Shown: one piece after another, positions 18,001 through 27,938 of the stretch
Layout: every line of letters starts with the position of its first letter
Numbering within the stretch: the first letter of the stretch is position 1
Source: an uncultured Bacteroidales bacterium
GTDB lineage: Bacteria; Bacteroidota; Bacteroidia; Bacteroidales; Paludibacteraceae
Length of the DNA: 64,000 nt
Direction: 5' to 3'
Assembly (NCBI GenBank): GCA_934667275.1
Contig: CAKULK010000007.1
Location: 1 to 64,000 of the forward strand
Program-made: the position numbers and the translations under genes
Notes under the pieces: generated by a model
What the model saw: the letters and a program-made list of their open reading frames with translations, nothing else
Told to the model about the DNA's origin: nothing
Database searches by the model: none

Positions 18001-21000
18001 TGTTGGATACCCAAACGATGTCCGTAGAGGTTGCCATTAAGGTAGAATCCACAATAGACAGACCACTCGGAGCACCGCAACCGGTTTGCTGTTCTACTAC
18101 GATGTTGTCAATGAAAGCATAGTTCTGCGCCTTATCGTAGTCAGTAGCAAATGCGATGTATTTACCCTTGAGTTCTGCACCAAAGAGGTTCAGAGTGTAG
18201 TGGTTGTAATACCCCATAGAGTCACCGATTAACGTATCGTTAGAAACGGTTACCTCAGGAAATATAAACTCTTGCAACTCACTAAATGTACTCCAATCGT
18301 ATGGGTCAGACATTACACCCACTTTTACGCTATGTGCATAGGTGCCTTTTGCATAAGTTGTGTAGAGTGCTCTTGTTGTTGCGTTGTCCAAATAAACGGA
18401 AGTTGCATCGAATGTCAACTGCAAAGTATCCAAACTTGCATCAATCTCCGGCAGTGCAAAATACGATGTTGGGTATGAGGTGCTGGATTGCAACTTCATA
18501 GCGAAATAACTCTTATATCCATACCAATCACCGGTAGCATCCGGAACTTTTGTAGGCATCAAATACGGGTAGTATTGATAGGTTGCCAAGGCGTTTACGT
18601 TGTCGCGGATGAACATTGGTTCTGTCAAGTAACTTTCGGATGTCGCTTTTTGGGAAACAACCAAGTAGTTCTTTCGTTCGTCTTCCGAGTACTCAAAGTC
18701 CCAATAAGCCTTGCTGAGCGGTAATAAGGTAAGCGTGCTCATTTGTACAGGACCTGCCCATTTCGATTTGTCGCTTTCGCTGCAAACGGTGCGAACATAC
18801 ACATCATACTTGGTAGAGTGCTTAAGCCCGTTGATTACAAAGTCGCCATTGGCAAGAGCATCTTCCGGTGTCACTTTTACAGGAGTAGCATCTTCTACCT
18901 TACCACCCATCGGAACTATTGCTACTTCCCATGCTGCACCATTGTGCTCATCCAAGATGTTCATCTGGATAGATGTGGTTCGTGCAGAGGTTTGGGTGAT
19001 TTCTGCAGGAGCATAGCACGAAGGGATTCTTTCTATCACAATGTCGTCTAAGTATATGCCGTAAACGGAGTTCGCTTGTGTCTCTCCTCGGAAAACAATG
19101 TAATGTCCGTTACCCTTATATTTGTCAAAAATGACTTCTGCGCGTTTGAAATCTGTATTATTGGTGTACTCTTTGATAGTCCAAAGGGGAGTGTATGTCT
19201 TCTCAATAGAATCTACACAAGATATATCCTCTGCAATACCTACGCTCATGCCAATCTTGCTAGTGGAAGAGTTGCTTGAAGCCTTGTAATAGAACGTAAT
19301 CATTGCTTTGGACAAACTATCTATTTCAAAGTACGGTGTTGCGATATAGGACTTAGCACTCTTTTTTGACCCAACATACAAGCCGTTGCCCTTGGTGCCT
19401 CGTTTGGCGTTGTTGTAGATGTAGGGGTGCGCAGCATAGTAGCCTTCTTTCTTATCATAGTAACGAGTCCAGCACTCCGGATAGATGGTAGCATCCGATT
19501 TATAGTCATCAAAATTGATACTATAAGGCAGTGCGTACGATTCAGGACAACTGGACTTGAACTTACGCATATTGGACCAGATACTGCGTTCATTGCCATT
19601 GGTGGAACGGACATAGACATAATACCACGTTACATTGTCCAACCCTGTCAGTTGTACGGAAGGCTTGTTGGTAGTAGCCGTCTTGACGATAGCCGTAGCA
19701 TCTGCGTTCAATGGCTTATCAGTATCAGGATCAATGGCAGCAGTAGCATATTTTACTTCATAGCCTGTGGCTCCCTGCTGAGCATCCCAATTCACGGTAG
19801 CGATGCCTATGCGGATAGAATCCTCGGGTATCTCCACCTGAATAGGCTCTGCCAATTTTCCGATAGTACGAATGGTAACATTCTTAAGATATATGGTGTT
19901 TTTATTATCCTTATTACCATGTGATAGTAATACGATTTTCTTACCAAAACGCCCTTCTGCATCGCCCATATAGTCGTTGAAACGGACGGTATAGGTCAGC
20001 GCGTCATTGAATCCATAGTTATCATCCTCTACAGCACTGAACACATTGCCTAATTGCAAAGAATTTACCATTTGGTAGTCTGCAAAATTGTCCACGCAAA
20101 CGCCGATATCCAATATACCTATGTCAGATTTGGTAGCATGTCCTTGGAATGAGATTTCCACATGTGAAATAGAATCTACATCCAAAGTAGGCAATATTAC
20201 ATACGATTGACCACCTTTTTCTTTGCCTGTAGTTGTTGTGAACTTGGCATCAGAAAGGTTCAAGTAATATGGAGTCGCGGCAGGAGCGATTGTTGCTGTC
20301 ATATTAGGTTTGCCTCCGGCACTTTGCAAGATATTGATACCCGGGGTCCAGCATGCAAAGCGGTTGGCATCTTCAAATGTCTCTATGCCGAAAGATTCCG
20401 GTGTCTCAGCGATACAAGATGTCTTAAAAGCAACACCATTGGACCAATCACCTTTATTGGTTTCAGAGCAAGATGTACGAACATAAACATAGTATTGCGT
20501 GTTCGATGCAAAACTTGCCGCCTTGCTGGCAATGGTATCCACACGTCCCTTGACAGCGTGTTGATATTGTATCTCTGATGTGGGAATGTTGTCCATATCT
20601 GCAATCTCAGACTTGGTAATAAGGACATCATATCCGGCAACGTCTTGAGCTATCCATGCAAAAGCCACGCCATCATCCAAACGTGTAGCCTCAATGCCCT
20701 GTACTTTGGTACCACAAGTACTTAAGAGTTTTACCCGTACATCGTCAAAGTAGTAGTAGTGCTTGTCGGATGCCTTCTTCTTGATAGCAATATATTCTCC
20801 TTGGCCATGATAATTTGCCAAACTTGCTACATACTCGGTATATACATTGCTCTTAACGACAAATTCCGTAACATCCTCAAAAGTCGTTACATCGGTCGGG
20901 TCTGTCATAACACCGACTAATATGGTATCTTGATATGTGCTACCTCCTGCCTTTATCCATGCACTAACTTGCAGTTTATTGACAGAATCAATAGCAAATC

Positions 21001-23878
21001 GCGGAAGAGCCATATACATATCATTTTCTGTACTCATATGTCCAAACTGGAGATATGCAGAACCGGAATGACCAGGAACATACGTAGAATTGTATATATA
21101 AGGAGCATAGGACGCTGAACCATAACTATAATAAGATACGAACTGAGTCTCCCAACAATCTGCGATCTTCTTTACTCCAGAACCGGTACCTTGATATCCT
21201 TCGAAATCTTCAAGATAAGGCAATGGTTCTCCATTATATGCACAATCAGTATGTAATAACATTACATCTGTCACTTGCGGTGTTGCACACGTAGTTGTGA
21301 CTGTGTAGTAATAGTCGGTGTGTGGCTGTAATCCTTTTAGAGTGATAGACGGGGTGGTAGCATCTTGACTTATGAACAAACTGCTGGAGTCCACAGCATA
21401 TTTATAGACACCATCTCGCACTTTCTTCTCTGTGCCCGTACGATATACCTCTACTTTCCAAGAACTCATACCATTTGCAGACCATTGTAGTGTTGCTGTA
21501 GTGTCTGTGGTAGTTGCTTGTGGTGCTACGGCAACACAATCTCCCATTCTTTCAAAAGAGACGCAGTCAATGCGACCATAAGCATACGTAATGTAATCAT
21601 CAGCCTTTTGGTCGGATGGTATCTCCGACATACGTTCTGACGACGGAACAACACGATATGCAATGAACTTCCCCTTTCCAGTATAGTTGGAGAAGGTTAC
21701 TTGAAATTTCGCATATTTACCCAATGGTGGTTGTACTGTATCTATGGGGACAAATGTGGAGAAGTCATAAGGGTCTTCCATAACACCTATTGCGATTCGA
21801 CCTATATCCGCGGGATGTCCACTGGCAGAACTTCCGGCTGCTGCTTGGAATGAGAATATCACTTTTGTTACATCATCTACCATTGGGAATGCCGCATATT
21901 GTTCTCGGACTTCCGACATAATCTTAGTCCATTGCATCCAATAAACATACGCAGCATCATCGTATCCTGACAATCCTGTGCTACTGATGCCGAGAGTAGG
22001 TAAGTCATATTTAGAAGCATCATATTTTGTCAAGAGTCCTTCCGGCATCTTTGAAGAAACCGAGCCGTAGTGATACCGTCCGGAAACCTCCAACAAAGAG
22101 TGTTTGCACTTGGCTTGTTTGAATGAGATGTTGTGTGGATATTCCTTGATGTAATTGGGCATAATATGGCTTTGCGGTAAACTCCATTCACTGGTATTGT
22201 TACCATCCACTGTCTGTACAAATGCCACAATCACTTTGTCAATCAGTGTATCTGCTGTCACCGTCAAAATCGGCGAGGTGATGCCTTCTTGCTTGTATAT
22301 AACGTTCTTCATATTGGGCGTTGCATCCCAATCTTCTCCTACTACCTTCTCACTGATAATCAGATTCCATATCTTGGTACCTTTCAAATCTGGGATAATT
22401 TCTACGGAATTAGCCAATGTCTTTCCGAAAGATACTTCGGGTTTAAGAAGAGCAGGGCGCTTTTGGATCACAAGGTCGTCAAGGTAGAAGATATTGTTTT
22501 TGTCTTCAAAATTGCTGACGAAAGCGATGTATTTACCAGTGCCTGTGTATTTATCGAGGAGTACATGATACTCTGCAAACATAGAAAGACCTGTTGCATA
22601 CACAGTATCCACAGGCACAAATGTTTCGAAATTGGCAGGGTCTGTCATTACACCGACAATGAGCCCTGATGCATAGTCCTCGCCATAGTTGCTGTAAGAT
22701 GTGCCCCAGAAAGAAACCTCCAAATCGCGAACAGATTCTACATTCAGTTCTGGAGTAGCACCATAGACATAGAAACCTGCGGGGATTTTTGTCGTGGTCG
22801 AATTAGCACCGGTGAAGCACAAGCAGCTGGTTCCATTGAATGCTTTTTGTGCACGGCTTGTACTTCTCACTTCCTCGTTGGTATTGATGAAAGGCATGGA
22901 AGTTCTTGTATTTCCGTTGCCATCCAATATATTGGAACCGCGTGTCCAATAATCAACAAATGTAATGGTATTTGCCATATACCCCATATCAAAATTGTTG
23001 GAATAGGGGATGTTTACGATATTCTTGGTCGTAACACTATCCTCCACCCATGCACTTCTGTCTAAAGAGCAATAGGCGCGGAGATAAACGTAGTACTTCT
23101 TGTTACGAGCCAATACATCGCCTGTAGAGAACTCCATTCCTTGAGTGGGGTCAATAAACTTACGAAGCATCAAGTTATCCTCGTCCACGCTGTTGGGGTC
23201 CAATTTAGAACCATTCAACAGAATTTCAAAGGAATCTGTATCCAAGGAACCATTCCAGCGCAATGTGAATGCCGATGTGGTCAAACCGCTGAACAACAGG
23301 CTGTTCGGCTCGGAACAGGTGGGCTGCGGGCGAACAATCACTTCGTCCAACACGATGCCGCGTCCGAAATTGTCCGTGCCCTCAAATGCCAATTGGTAGG
23401 TAGAAGTACCAGTACCGGACAATTGCACGGTGTCCAATCTCCAGCCATTTGTCTTGTTAGCAAATGTAGCCAACTCTACCCAATTGCCTTTTTCCGAGGT
23501 GCGGTAGTAGATACGGAGTGTATCTACATCTCCCGTACGCTGCAATTGTGCGTACGAGAATACCAATATGGGTTGAAAAACTTCGCGCAAGTCCATAGCA
23601 GGTGTGATGAGTTTGGTCACAAAATGCTGTGTTTGCGTTGTGGTATTGCGCAGTGCAATACGATAGTTACCCGCAAATGCACCTGTAGGATAGGCGGCAT
23701 CTGTGCCCGACTCAACAGACCACGGCTGTTGGTAAGCAGCCCCATGGTCCTGCGTCCAACCGGCAGGTATGGAGCCACTCTCAAACCCTTCGTGCAGGAC
23801 GTAGGAATCTTCTACGGCTGCGACTGCTGCTACTGTTACCAAACAGGAGAGCAACATGGAGAGTAAGTTTTTTCTCAT
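15008..23878 (-). CDS. Giant T9SS-secreted modular adhesin-like protein, left cluster
   Basis: 2956 residues. A signal peptide (MRKNLLSMLLSCLVTVAAVAAV) is followed by nine repeats of a MAM/cleaved-adhesin-like jelly-roll plus an FN3-like domain, each about 280-310 residues. Jelly-rolls end in the hallmark (Y/I)xDDxxI near residues 176, 469, 773, 1044, 1335, 1615, 1926, 2235 and 2549. Between about 2615 and 2860 lie four Cys-bounded repeats ending CDS(I/V/L), plus a degenerate fifth. The last ~80 residues (SLAIAPNPVEAG...AYLVTVTSNGQVFQSKLIVR) are a T9SS type-A sorting domain. The modules recall the haemagglutinin domains of Porphyromonas HagA/gingipains, but no protease domain is present. Last gene of the left operon, paralogous to the giant at 34270-45108. 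Confidence 0.92.
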   Translation of the reverse strand: MRKNLLSMLLSCLVTVAAVAAVEDSYVLHEGFESGSIPAGWTQDHGAAYQQPWSVESGTDAAYPTGAFAGNYRIALRNTTTQTQHFVTKLITPAMDLREVFQPILVFSYAQLQRTGDVDTLRIYYRTSEKGNWVELATFANKTNGWRLDTVQLSGTGTSTYQLAFEGTDNFGRGIVLDEVIVRPQPTCSEPNSLLFSGLTTSAFTLRWNGSLDTDSFEILLNGSKLDPNSVDEDNLMLRKFIDPTQGMEFSTGDVLARNKKYYVYLRAYCSLDRSAWVEDSVTTKNIVNIPYSNNFDMGYMANTITFVDYWTRGSNILDGNGNTRTSMPFINTNEEVRSTSRAQKAFNGTSCLCFTGANSTTTKIPAGFYVYGATPELNVESVRDLEVSFWGTSYSNYGEDYASGLIVGVMTDPANFETFVPVDTVYATGLSMFAEYHVLLDKYTGTGKYIAFVSNFEDKNNIFYLDDLVIQKRPALLKPEVSFGKTLANSVEIIPDLKGTKIWNLIISEKVVGEDWDATPNMKNVIYKQEGITSPILTVTADTLIDKVIVAFVQTVDGNNTSEWSLPQSHIMPNYIKEYPHNISFKQAKCKHSLLEVSGRYHYGSVSSKMPEGLLTKYDASKYDLPTLGISSTGLSGYDDAAYVYWMQWTKIMSEVREQYAAFPMVDDVTKVIFSFQAAAGSSASGHPADIGRIAIGVMEDPYDFSTFVPIDTVQPPLGKYAKFQVTFSNYTGKGKFIAYRVVPSSERMSEIPSDQKADDYITYAYGRIDCVSFERMGDCVAVAPQATTTDTTATLQWSANGMSSWKVEVYRTGTEKKVRDGVYKYAVDSSSLFISQDATTPSITLKGLQPHTDYYYTVTTTCATPQVTDVMLLHTDCAYNGEPLPYLEDFEGYQGTGSGVKKIADCWETQFVSYYSYGSASYAPYIYNSTYVPGHSGSAYLQFGHMSTENDMYMALPRFAIDSVNKLQVSAWIKAGGSTYQDTILVGVMTDPTDVTTFEDVTEFVVKSNVYTEYVASLANYHGQGEYIAIKKKASDKHYYYFDDVRVKLLSTCGTKVQGIEATRLDDGVAFAWIAQDVAGYDVLITKSEIADMDNIPTSEIQYQHAVKGRVDTIASKAASFASNTQYYVYVRTSCSETNKGDWSNGVAFKTSCIAETPESFGIETFEDANRFACWTPGINILQSAGGKPNMTATIAPAATPYYLNLSDAKFTTTTGKEKGGQSYVILPTLDVDSISHVEISFQGHATKSDIGILDIGVCVDNFADYQMVNSLQLGNVFSAVEDDNYGFNDALTYTVRFNDYMGDAEGRFGKKIVLLSHGNKDNKNTIYLKNVTIRTIGKLAEPIQVEIPEDSIRIGIATVNWDAQQGATGYEVKYATAAIDPDTDKPLNADATAIVKTATTNKPSVQLTGLDNVTWYYVYVRSTNGNERSIWSNMRKFKSSCPESYALPYSINFDDYKSDATIYPECWTRYYDKKEGYYAAHPYIYNNAKRGTKGNGLYVGSKKSAKSYIATPYFEIDSLSKAMITFYYKASSNSSTSKIGMSVGIAEDISCVDSIEKTYTPLWTIKEYTNNTDFKRAEVIFDKYKGNGHYIVFRGETQANSVYGIYLDDIVIERIPSCYAPAEITQTSARTTSIQMNILDEHNGAAWEVAIVPMGGKVEDATPVKVTPEDALANGDFVINGLKHSTKYDVYVRTVCSESDKSKWAGPVQMSTLTLLPLSKAYWDFEYSEDERKNYLVVSQKATSESYLTEPMFIRDNVNALATYQYYPYLMPTKVPDATGDWYGYKSYFAMKLQSSTSYPTSYFALPEIDASLDTLQLTFDATSVYLDNATTRALYTTYAKGTYAHSVKVGVMSDPYDWSTFSELQEFIFPEVTVSNDTLIGDSMGYYNHYTLNLFGAELKGKYIAFATDYDKAQNYAFIDNIVVEQQTGCGAPSGLSIVDSTLMATSTDIVWVSNKLKWNVQLYENDTILALDSTISAAKIAYQTRMHIGNLVPNTTYLLRVRNICSEEESGDWTEIHFATPCADFPQEEAVWNFEDDLYQYGASASYLIPNCWKVGGRKTSATGVISVPSQSEMPYAIANNKTNIFAQGSTETTARSMKFSTTYASSGKTMVDAYAVMPRIEGSMKGLQLHFFGRAAHATKSSKKMVANKAYDRKLYLGIMTDEEDINTIQILDSIAYNTIVTTSDLYTDDENEFWREYLISLDKFDGHKVVFYAKSKATATSNFYIDDLEVLPAGYCFRPSRDVISDIKSTTAKLAWNSGGNAVNVQIATNEDFTTNAIIQDVVVEKDKNELQLTNLPSATTLYYRLRSVCGEDNYSEWGAVGSFMTMGGIPFTEDFRAAVTYPTGWSRYSKRMVEVCDTTAGAIGNEVGITASNAWRRSPVSVGMNSGHMIVNVYQYGTGGMNPWLVTPQIDLTSVAEGTKLALSFNLSMTEGANHTGAEPDRVTGVDDALVVAISEDNKATWKSEDLTVWANRPFPIHITSTGDTVYVEPQYEYNQISSKFGGEVVFIDLSKFAGKIINIGFYAETTEKNADNDIHMDNVLVSTYTPNIYEQEVCRWEDFSDANFSIDVNDYVVGKTMSYISFKPSKDGSSLNQMNLTVKEDAHTVIDTTICEGTTYDANNFNVVATKSTVIKQKVPGSNACDSVAELRLNVTPKVYADTAVSICYGKYVDFCGEQYYTSGNYTCTTTSAITGCDSIVTLHLTVQEMAKGEAETVYLCPGATVVFGDTTIATEGNYERIITINGCDSLAKMNVYEVPNEETQIRALICNGETYDKDPFKGMSRTGNYRLPLQSQYGCDSIIALHLMVADAEHMAWVDSITVDGLPYVLNDVEILPAGTAEGTYTHEVKLNCGVATLTIVVGEPTGLHSVFASSLAIAPNPVEAGQDIRVLGSFATDAVVEVVSTTGTRIYRTENVQSPITIPGIPVAGAYLVTVTSNGQVFQSKLIVR

Positions 23879-23924
23879 ACTTGTTAATAAATTAGTTAGT
23901 TAATAGTGGATTTTATTTTTGCGC

Positions 23925-24881
23925 TTATTTCACACATTTACATATCGGTTTCTCTATGGTAACATCAAACAATACGGTCAACTTAACTCCAACCTCCAAA
24001 TTACCAGGCAAAGAGTTAATATGTGAAGTATTGGATGCATTCCATGTTATGTTGCGTTGCAAATCGGCAAGCGACTGTGTCAGCGGGTTCTTGTCAACTT
24101 TGCTGTAATCAGCCAGGTTGTAATCATTCGATTGTCCCAATCGGAATCCATACACGCCATATATTCCCGCGCGGAGACGGGCTTTCTTGGCAGGAATAGG
24201 GATATTGGCACCCACTTCTGCCGTGACGGCTACCCGCATATATTCCTGATAGGTATTGGCATATGCATAAGGCAGTTTTTTATAATATCCGAGCGTGGAG
24301 AAATCGTTGTTGGCATCAGAGCGTACAGGGTCAATGTTCCACGCATATTCACCTTGTGTTGCCATGTCGGTTTTAACATTGTATTGTGCCCATAACGGCA
24401 TGGAAAATTTGGCACCCAACAATGCGTACACCCAATTACCAAAGTTCTTGCCAAAATATACAGGGACGCCAATGCCTGCCACATGGTCCGTCTCATGATA
24501 CTGGTGATAGGCATATCCGTACATCACCGCTTCTCCATCCCTGTCTATACGGGCTTCTGCATCCACAAAGTCAGCAACGGTATCACGCAGGTACTGATAC
24601 TGTCCCTCTATACCGAATCCCATAATCCAACCATGATATTGCACTTCATACAGCAATGACAAACCGGCAGCCGCTCCTCCTATGTGAGAAACAGGTATGG
24701 CTAGATTATACAATGTCTTCCCTGCATTGTTGGCTTCGCCTCCGCCAAGAGAGATGCCCAAATAATGGTGGGCCTTTCCCGATAACGAGTTATAATACTC
24801 TGCCGCGGAGGGAATAGCGCACAGCAACAATGCTGCCACGCACGATAGTTTAGCGTACAATTTTAGTAGTCCTCTCTCCAT
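23925..24881 (-). CDS. Solo outer-membrane barrel, left cluster
   Basis: 318 residues with a signal-like N-terminus (CVAALLLCAIPSAAEYY). Barrel segments include GVPVYFGKNFGNWVYALLGAKF, VAVTAEVGANIPI, AGIYGVYGFRLG and LEVGVKLTVLF, followed by the tail KPICKCVK. The same landmarks in the same order occur in the solo barrel at 45134-46108 and in the barrel parts of both OmpA fusions. The ATG at 24881 overlaps the upstream PKD gene by 32 bp; a TTG shortly downstream is an alternative. Sitting between a T9SS cargo gene and a giant T9SS protein, it may hold or export the giant, as SprF-type barrels do for SprB, but I see no PorP/SprF signature. Confidence 0.75.
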   Translation of the reverse strand: MERGLLKLYAKLSCVAALLLCAIPSAAEYYNSLSGKAHHYLGISLGGGEANNAGKTLYNLAIPVSHIGGAAAGLSLLYEVQYHGWIMGFGIEGQYQYLRDTVADFVDAEARIDRDGEAVMYGYAYHQYHETDHVAGIGVPVYFGKNFGNWVYALLGAKFSMPLWAQYNVKTDMATQGEYAWNIDPVRSDANNDFSTLGYYKKLPYAYANTYQEYMRVAVTAEVGANIPIPAKKARLRAGIYGVYGFRLGQSNDYNLADYSKVDKNPLTQSLADLQRNITWNASNTSHINSLPGNLEVGVKLTVLFDVTIEKPICKCVK

Positions 24882-27800
24882 CTGTAAGCAGGTATATACC
24901 CGAAGGCAGGTTGTTAACTTCCGAAATATGTTGCAAGTCTCCCATATAAGTTCCAATAACGGAATATACTTCTATCGGGTAATTCCACAATGTAACAGGT
25001 AGTATTACATCCCCAACACCAGTTGCACCGTAGATGATAGAGCATGTGCCTAATTGCACCCCATCATCCAAACGTCTTACAACCACATAGAACTCATGTC
25101 CGCGGTCTTCTTCAGTTACTGCGAGATTAGGACCTGTGGCTCCCGGAATAGGCTCTCCATCGCGATACCACTGATATGAAGTAAACTCAAAGCCACCATT
25201 GTAGTCGTCGTTGGTGATGGCGATGAGGTCACTTTTCTGCCATAGTACGGAAGAAGAGTATCCCAACTCTATGCACAGGGCTTGCTCTGCCACTTCGCAA
25301 AGAGGGGTAAAGTAGGATATGGTAGCCCAATAGCGATTAGGCTGCAACGAGTCCGGCATACTGATGGTGATTGGCATCCCCGATGAGAAAATGTACAGCG
25401 AATCAAAGCCTGATGCACACGACAGCGAGTCGAAGCGAATGGCAATGCTATCCAATCGCCCGGAGTGCAATAAATAGGGAACTACTATCGTGTTGGTTTC
25501 CGGACAGATGTGCATCGTATCGGGTATGTCAATCAGCAGTTGGGACTCCATATACAAGTCCAGATGCACAATACTATCGCACCCTGTAGCACCTTTGTAG
25601 GTCTGCACATATTGTCCACTGCTATACAATGTATCTTTTCCGAAAGTATATAGGCTGTCATAACATGTGGTATCTTTGATATAATAGTCCTTGTCGTGCA
25701 CAATGATATGGAAGATTACCATAGAGTCACATCCTGAAACAGCATCATAATGAATGGTATCTATATACGTATTGCAATAGTATTTGCCATTGTATGGATA
25801 GCAGTCGCCCTCACATATATCGGCAGCCACCAAAACGGGTTTCTCTTGCACATTGGGGAATGAGAAATCCATGGTATATGACACAGTACACAGGTTATCA
25901 TTGATGCCTGCTATCAGGGTAACCGTATATTGCCCTCCCTCACGCGGAAATGTATGCGATATGTATTCATTGGTACTGGTCAATGGCGCAGAACCATCTC
26001 CAAAGTCCCAAACAATGCTCTCCACTTTGGAATCAGATACCCATTCTCTATCTGTGATTTGGTTCTTATATTTCACATAACAAGTCTGATGAAATATCAC
26101 TTTGTTCTCACATACATCTTCAGACCTCTCATACGTTGCTTCTGCCACTGGGAAACGGGGTACGGCAGTTGCATCCAATGTGTAGTAGCATTTGCTGTTG
26201 GTCTTGGAGATAATATCTACGCTATAGGTCAGTGTGTCCATAGGGTCAACGTTAAATATCCTATCGGTAGATAGTATGCTATCCGGTTTGTCCGGCAAAT
26301 ACCATGCATAATCAAAACCCGACGGTGCAACAAATTGCGTAGTAGGAATATCTCCGCAATTGATACCCGTCAATCCCCCCGATTCACACTCCAAAGTGTA
26401 ATACGCATATCCACCATGCGCACTTGCGGAACAACCCGTTGTGGACAAACGTACCGTGACGGTTTTCCCTACGTAATCCCTTAGGTTGACCGACACTTCC
26501 GTCCAATCTTTCCATAATACTTCGTCTCCTCCAGCCATAAAGGAATGCCAATCCCCGGTGCCATCGTCGCCGGAAACGAAGTCCGCGCTACCACATCCAT
26601 CAGGAATTGCTTTCCCGTCAACGAGAATAGCGAGTGTAAACTTGGGATTTCTGATATCGGTAGGTTTCACTGGTTGAGGGTGCGGATTGGGTAGGACAAC
26701 AGCGTATTTGAGTTTTAAGGTGGCTCTATCTCCATCAGGAACTTTATAGCGATGTTCTATACACGCGCCAAAAGTAGGAGCGTATCTTCCTAATCGTATA
26801 GATGCGGTGGCTCCATCCGGTTTGGTTCGTAATTCATTCCCCGAGTATGGATCAAATTCGTCGGGGATGTAGTGGATAGAAAATAATGGAGCATTATCCC
26901 CCTGATATTCACTCCCATGTAACAAATCTACAAATTTGGGACGTTGTGTGGTCTGTCGCTGATTGTCGTAATTCCCTGTGTAGCATGTGGCAGCCTTCGA
27001 GTCGTCTAATGACAGATAGTCGATACATCGGGACCCTCGTTGATAGTAAAAAGGTTTGAACAGTACATATTCAGACTCTTCTGTTCCGCAATGTGCACGG
27101 ATATAGATATCGTGGACACCCTCGGATAAATTGCTGATAGATAACGTGCGAGAACCGACTTTTGGGAAGTATTGCCATTTGTCCTCTTGGTAATCATACA
27201 CTTTTACATCATAATAGTCAGCCTGTCCTTTCCATGTCAGTTTCAAATCTGTAGATGTTATGGTATAGGAAATATCCATCGGGGGGGCACATTTTTGCGC
27301 ACCCCACAGGCAGATATTGTCAATGGCAATAGACGGTGGGGATGTAACTTGCGATGCATTTTGAAACCAAACAAACACAATGCGATGGCTCGTGCCTGAG
27401 GTTGCTAATACGGAGAACGCGGAGGTACATATCTGCCATGTGGAAGCCCCTCCTAAAACCGTTTCGTTCAACTTATAGGCATTCACCCAATCCGGTACAA
27501 CCTGTCCTCCACTATTTATGCTGACGCTCGGGTCGGATACAGGTACAACACAGGCATATAATCCCTCACCTGATACTGCACTGGTATTGCCAATCCAATC
27601 GAAAGACAATGTGTAATTGCCCGGTTGCAGTTCAATATCGCGATATGCGAACATGATGAAAGACTTACTGTTTTTGTATGTCCCGTTTGTGCCATCATCG
27701 GATATGAATAAGCCATAACTGCCCTTCTCATCATGGTTGCCCGCTTCGTCAATGTACCATTTGTTTTCTGCACGACCAATCAATGCTGCATTTTTGCCGA

Positions 27801-27930
27801 CGTTCAATTGCCACGCCTGACGCTCCTGCGCATTCTCAAAATCGCAGGTGTAAATAACTTGCGACGATACGGATAGGGCTATGGCTAACCCTATCCATAT
27901 CATAATGAATCGTTTATAGGATGTCCTCAT
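24850..27930 (-). CDS. PKD/MAM-like T9SS-secreted protein B, left cluster
   Basis: 1026 residues. The signal ends near LSVSSQ. An N-terminal jelly-roll (VIYTCDFENAQERQAW..., closing AIDNICLWGAQKC) leads to an FN3-like domain. A second module opens with RCIDYLSLDDS and closes GGYAYYTLECE; an Ig-like segment has DYAWYLPDKPDSI. A PKD domain follows (VESIVWDFGDGSAPL...EYISHTFPREGGQYTV), then two Cys/CDS repeats and a conserved block with YNGGFEFTSYQWYRDGEPI. The end (IEVYSVIGTYMGDL...LPSGIYLLTDGERTTKIVR) is a T9SS type-A tail. One-to-one counterpart of 51923-55114 (both open with CDFE and have a DGLY/EGLYxCxVP stretch). Starts 8 bp after the OmpA gene. Confidence 0.88.
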   Translation of the reverse strand: MRTSYKRFIMIWIGLAIALSVSSQVIYTCDFENAQERQAWQLNVGKNAALIGRAENKWYIDEAGNHDEKGSYGLFISDDGTNGTYKNSKSFIMFAYRDIELQPGNYTLSFDWIGNTSAVSGEGLYACVVPVSDPSVSINSGGQVVPDWVNAYKLNETVLGGASTWQICTSAFSVLATSGTSHRIVFVWFQNASQVTSPPSIAIDNICLWGAQKCAPPMDISYTITSTDLKLTWKGQADYYDVKVYDYQEDKWQYFPKVGSRTLSISNLSEGVHDIYIRAHCGTEESEYVLFKPFYYQRGSRCIDYLSLDDSKAATCYTGNYDNQRQTTQRPKFVDLLHGSEYQGDNAPLFSIHYIPDEFDPYSGNELRTKPDGATASIRLGRYAPTFGACIEHRYKVPDGDRATLKLKYAVVLPNPHPQPVKPTDIRNPKFTLAILVDGKAIPDGCGSADFVSGDDGTGDWHSFMAGGDEVLWKDWTEVSVNLRDYVGKTVTVRLSTTGCSASAHGGYAYYTLECESGGLTGINCGDIPTTQFVAPSGFDYAWYLPDKPDSILSTDRIFNVDPMDTLTYSVDIISKTNSKCYYTLDATAVPRFPVAEATYERSEDVCENKVIFHQTCYVKYKNQITDREWVSDSKVESIVWDFGDGSAPLTSTNEYISHTFPREGGQYTVTLIAGINDNLCTVSYTMDFSFPNVQEKPVLVAADICEGDCYPYNGKYYCNTYIDTIHYDAVSGCDSMVIFHIIVHDKDYYIKDTTCYDSLYTFGKDTLYSSGQYVQTYKGATGCDSIVHLDLYMESQLLIDIPDTMHICPETNTIVVPYLLHSGRLDSIAIRFDSLSCASGFDSLYIFSSGMPITISMPDSLQPNRYWATISYFTPLCEVAEQALCIELGYSSSVLWQKSDLIAITNDDYNGGFEFTSYQWYRDGEPIPGATGPNLAVTEEDRGHEFYVVVRRLDDGVQLGTCSIIYGATGVGDVILPVTLWNYPIEVYSVIGTYMGDLQHISEVNNLPSGIYLLTDGERTTKIVR

Positions 27931-27938
27931 ATAAACTT

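Noticed and set aside
23925..24881. Assigning the solo barrels to PorP/SprF
   Set aside because: The genomic position suggests it, but I see no family-specific motif, and the giants carry type-A rather than type-B tails.
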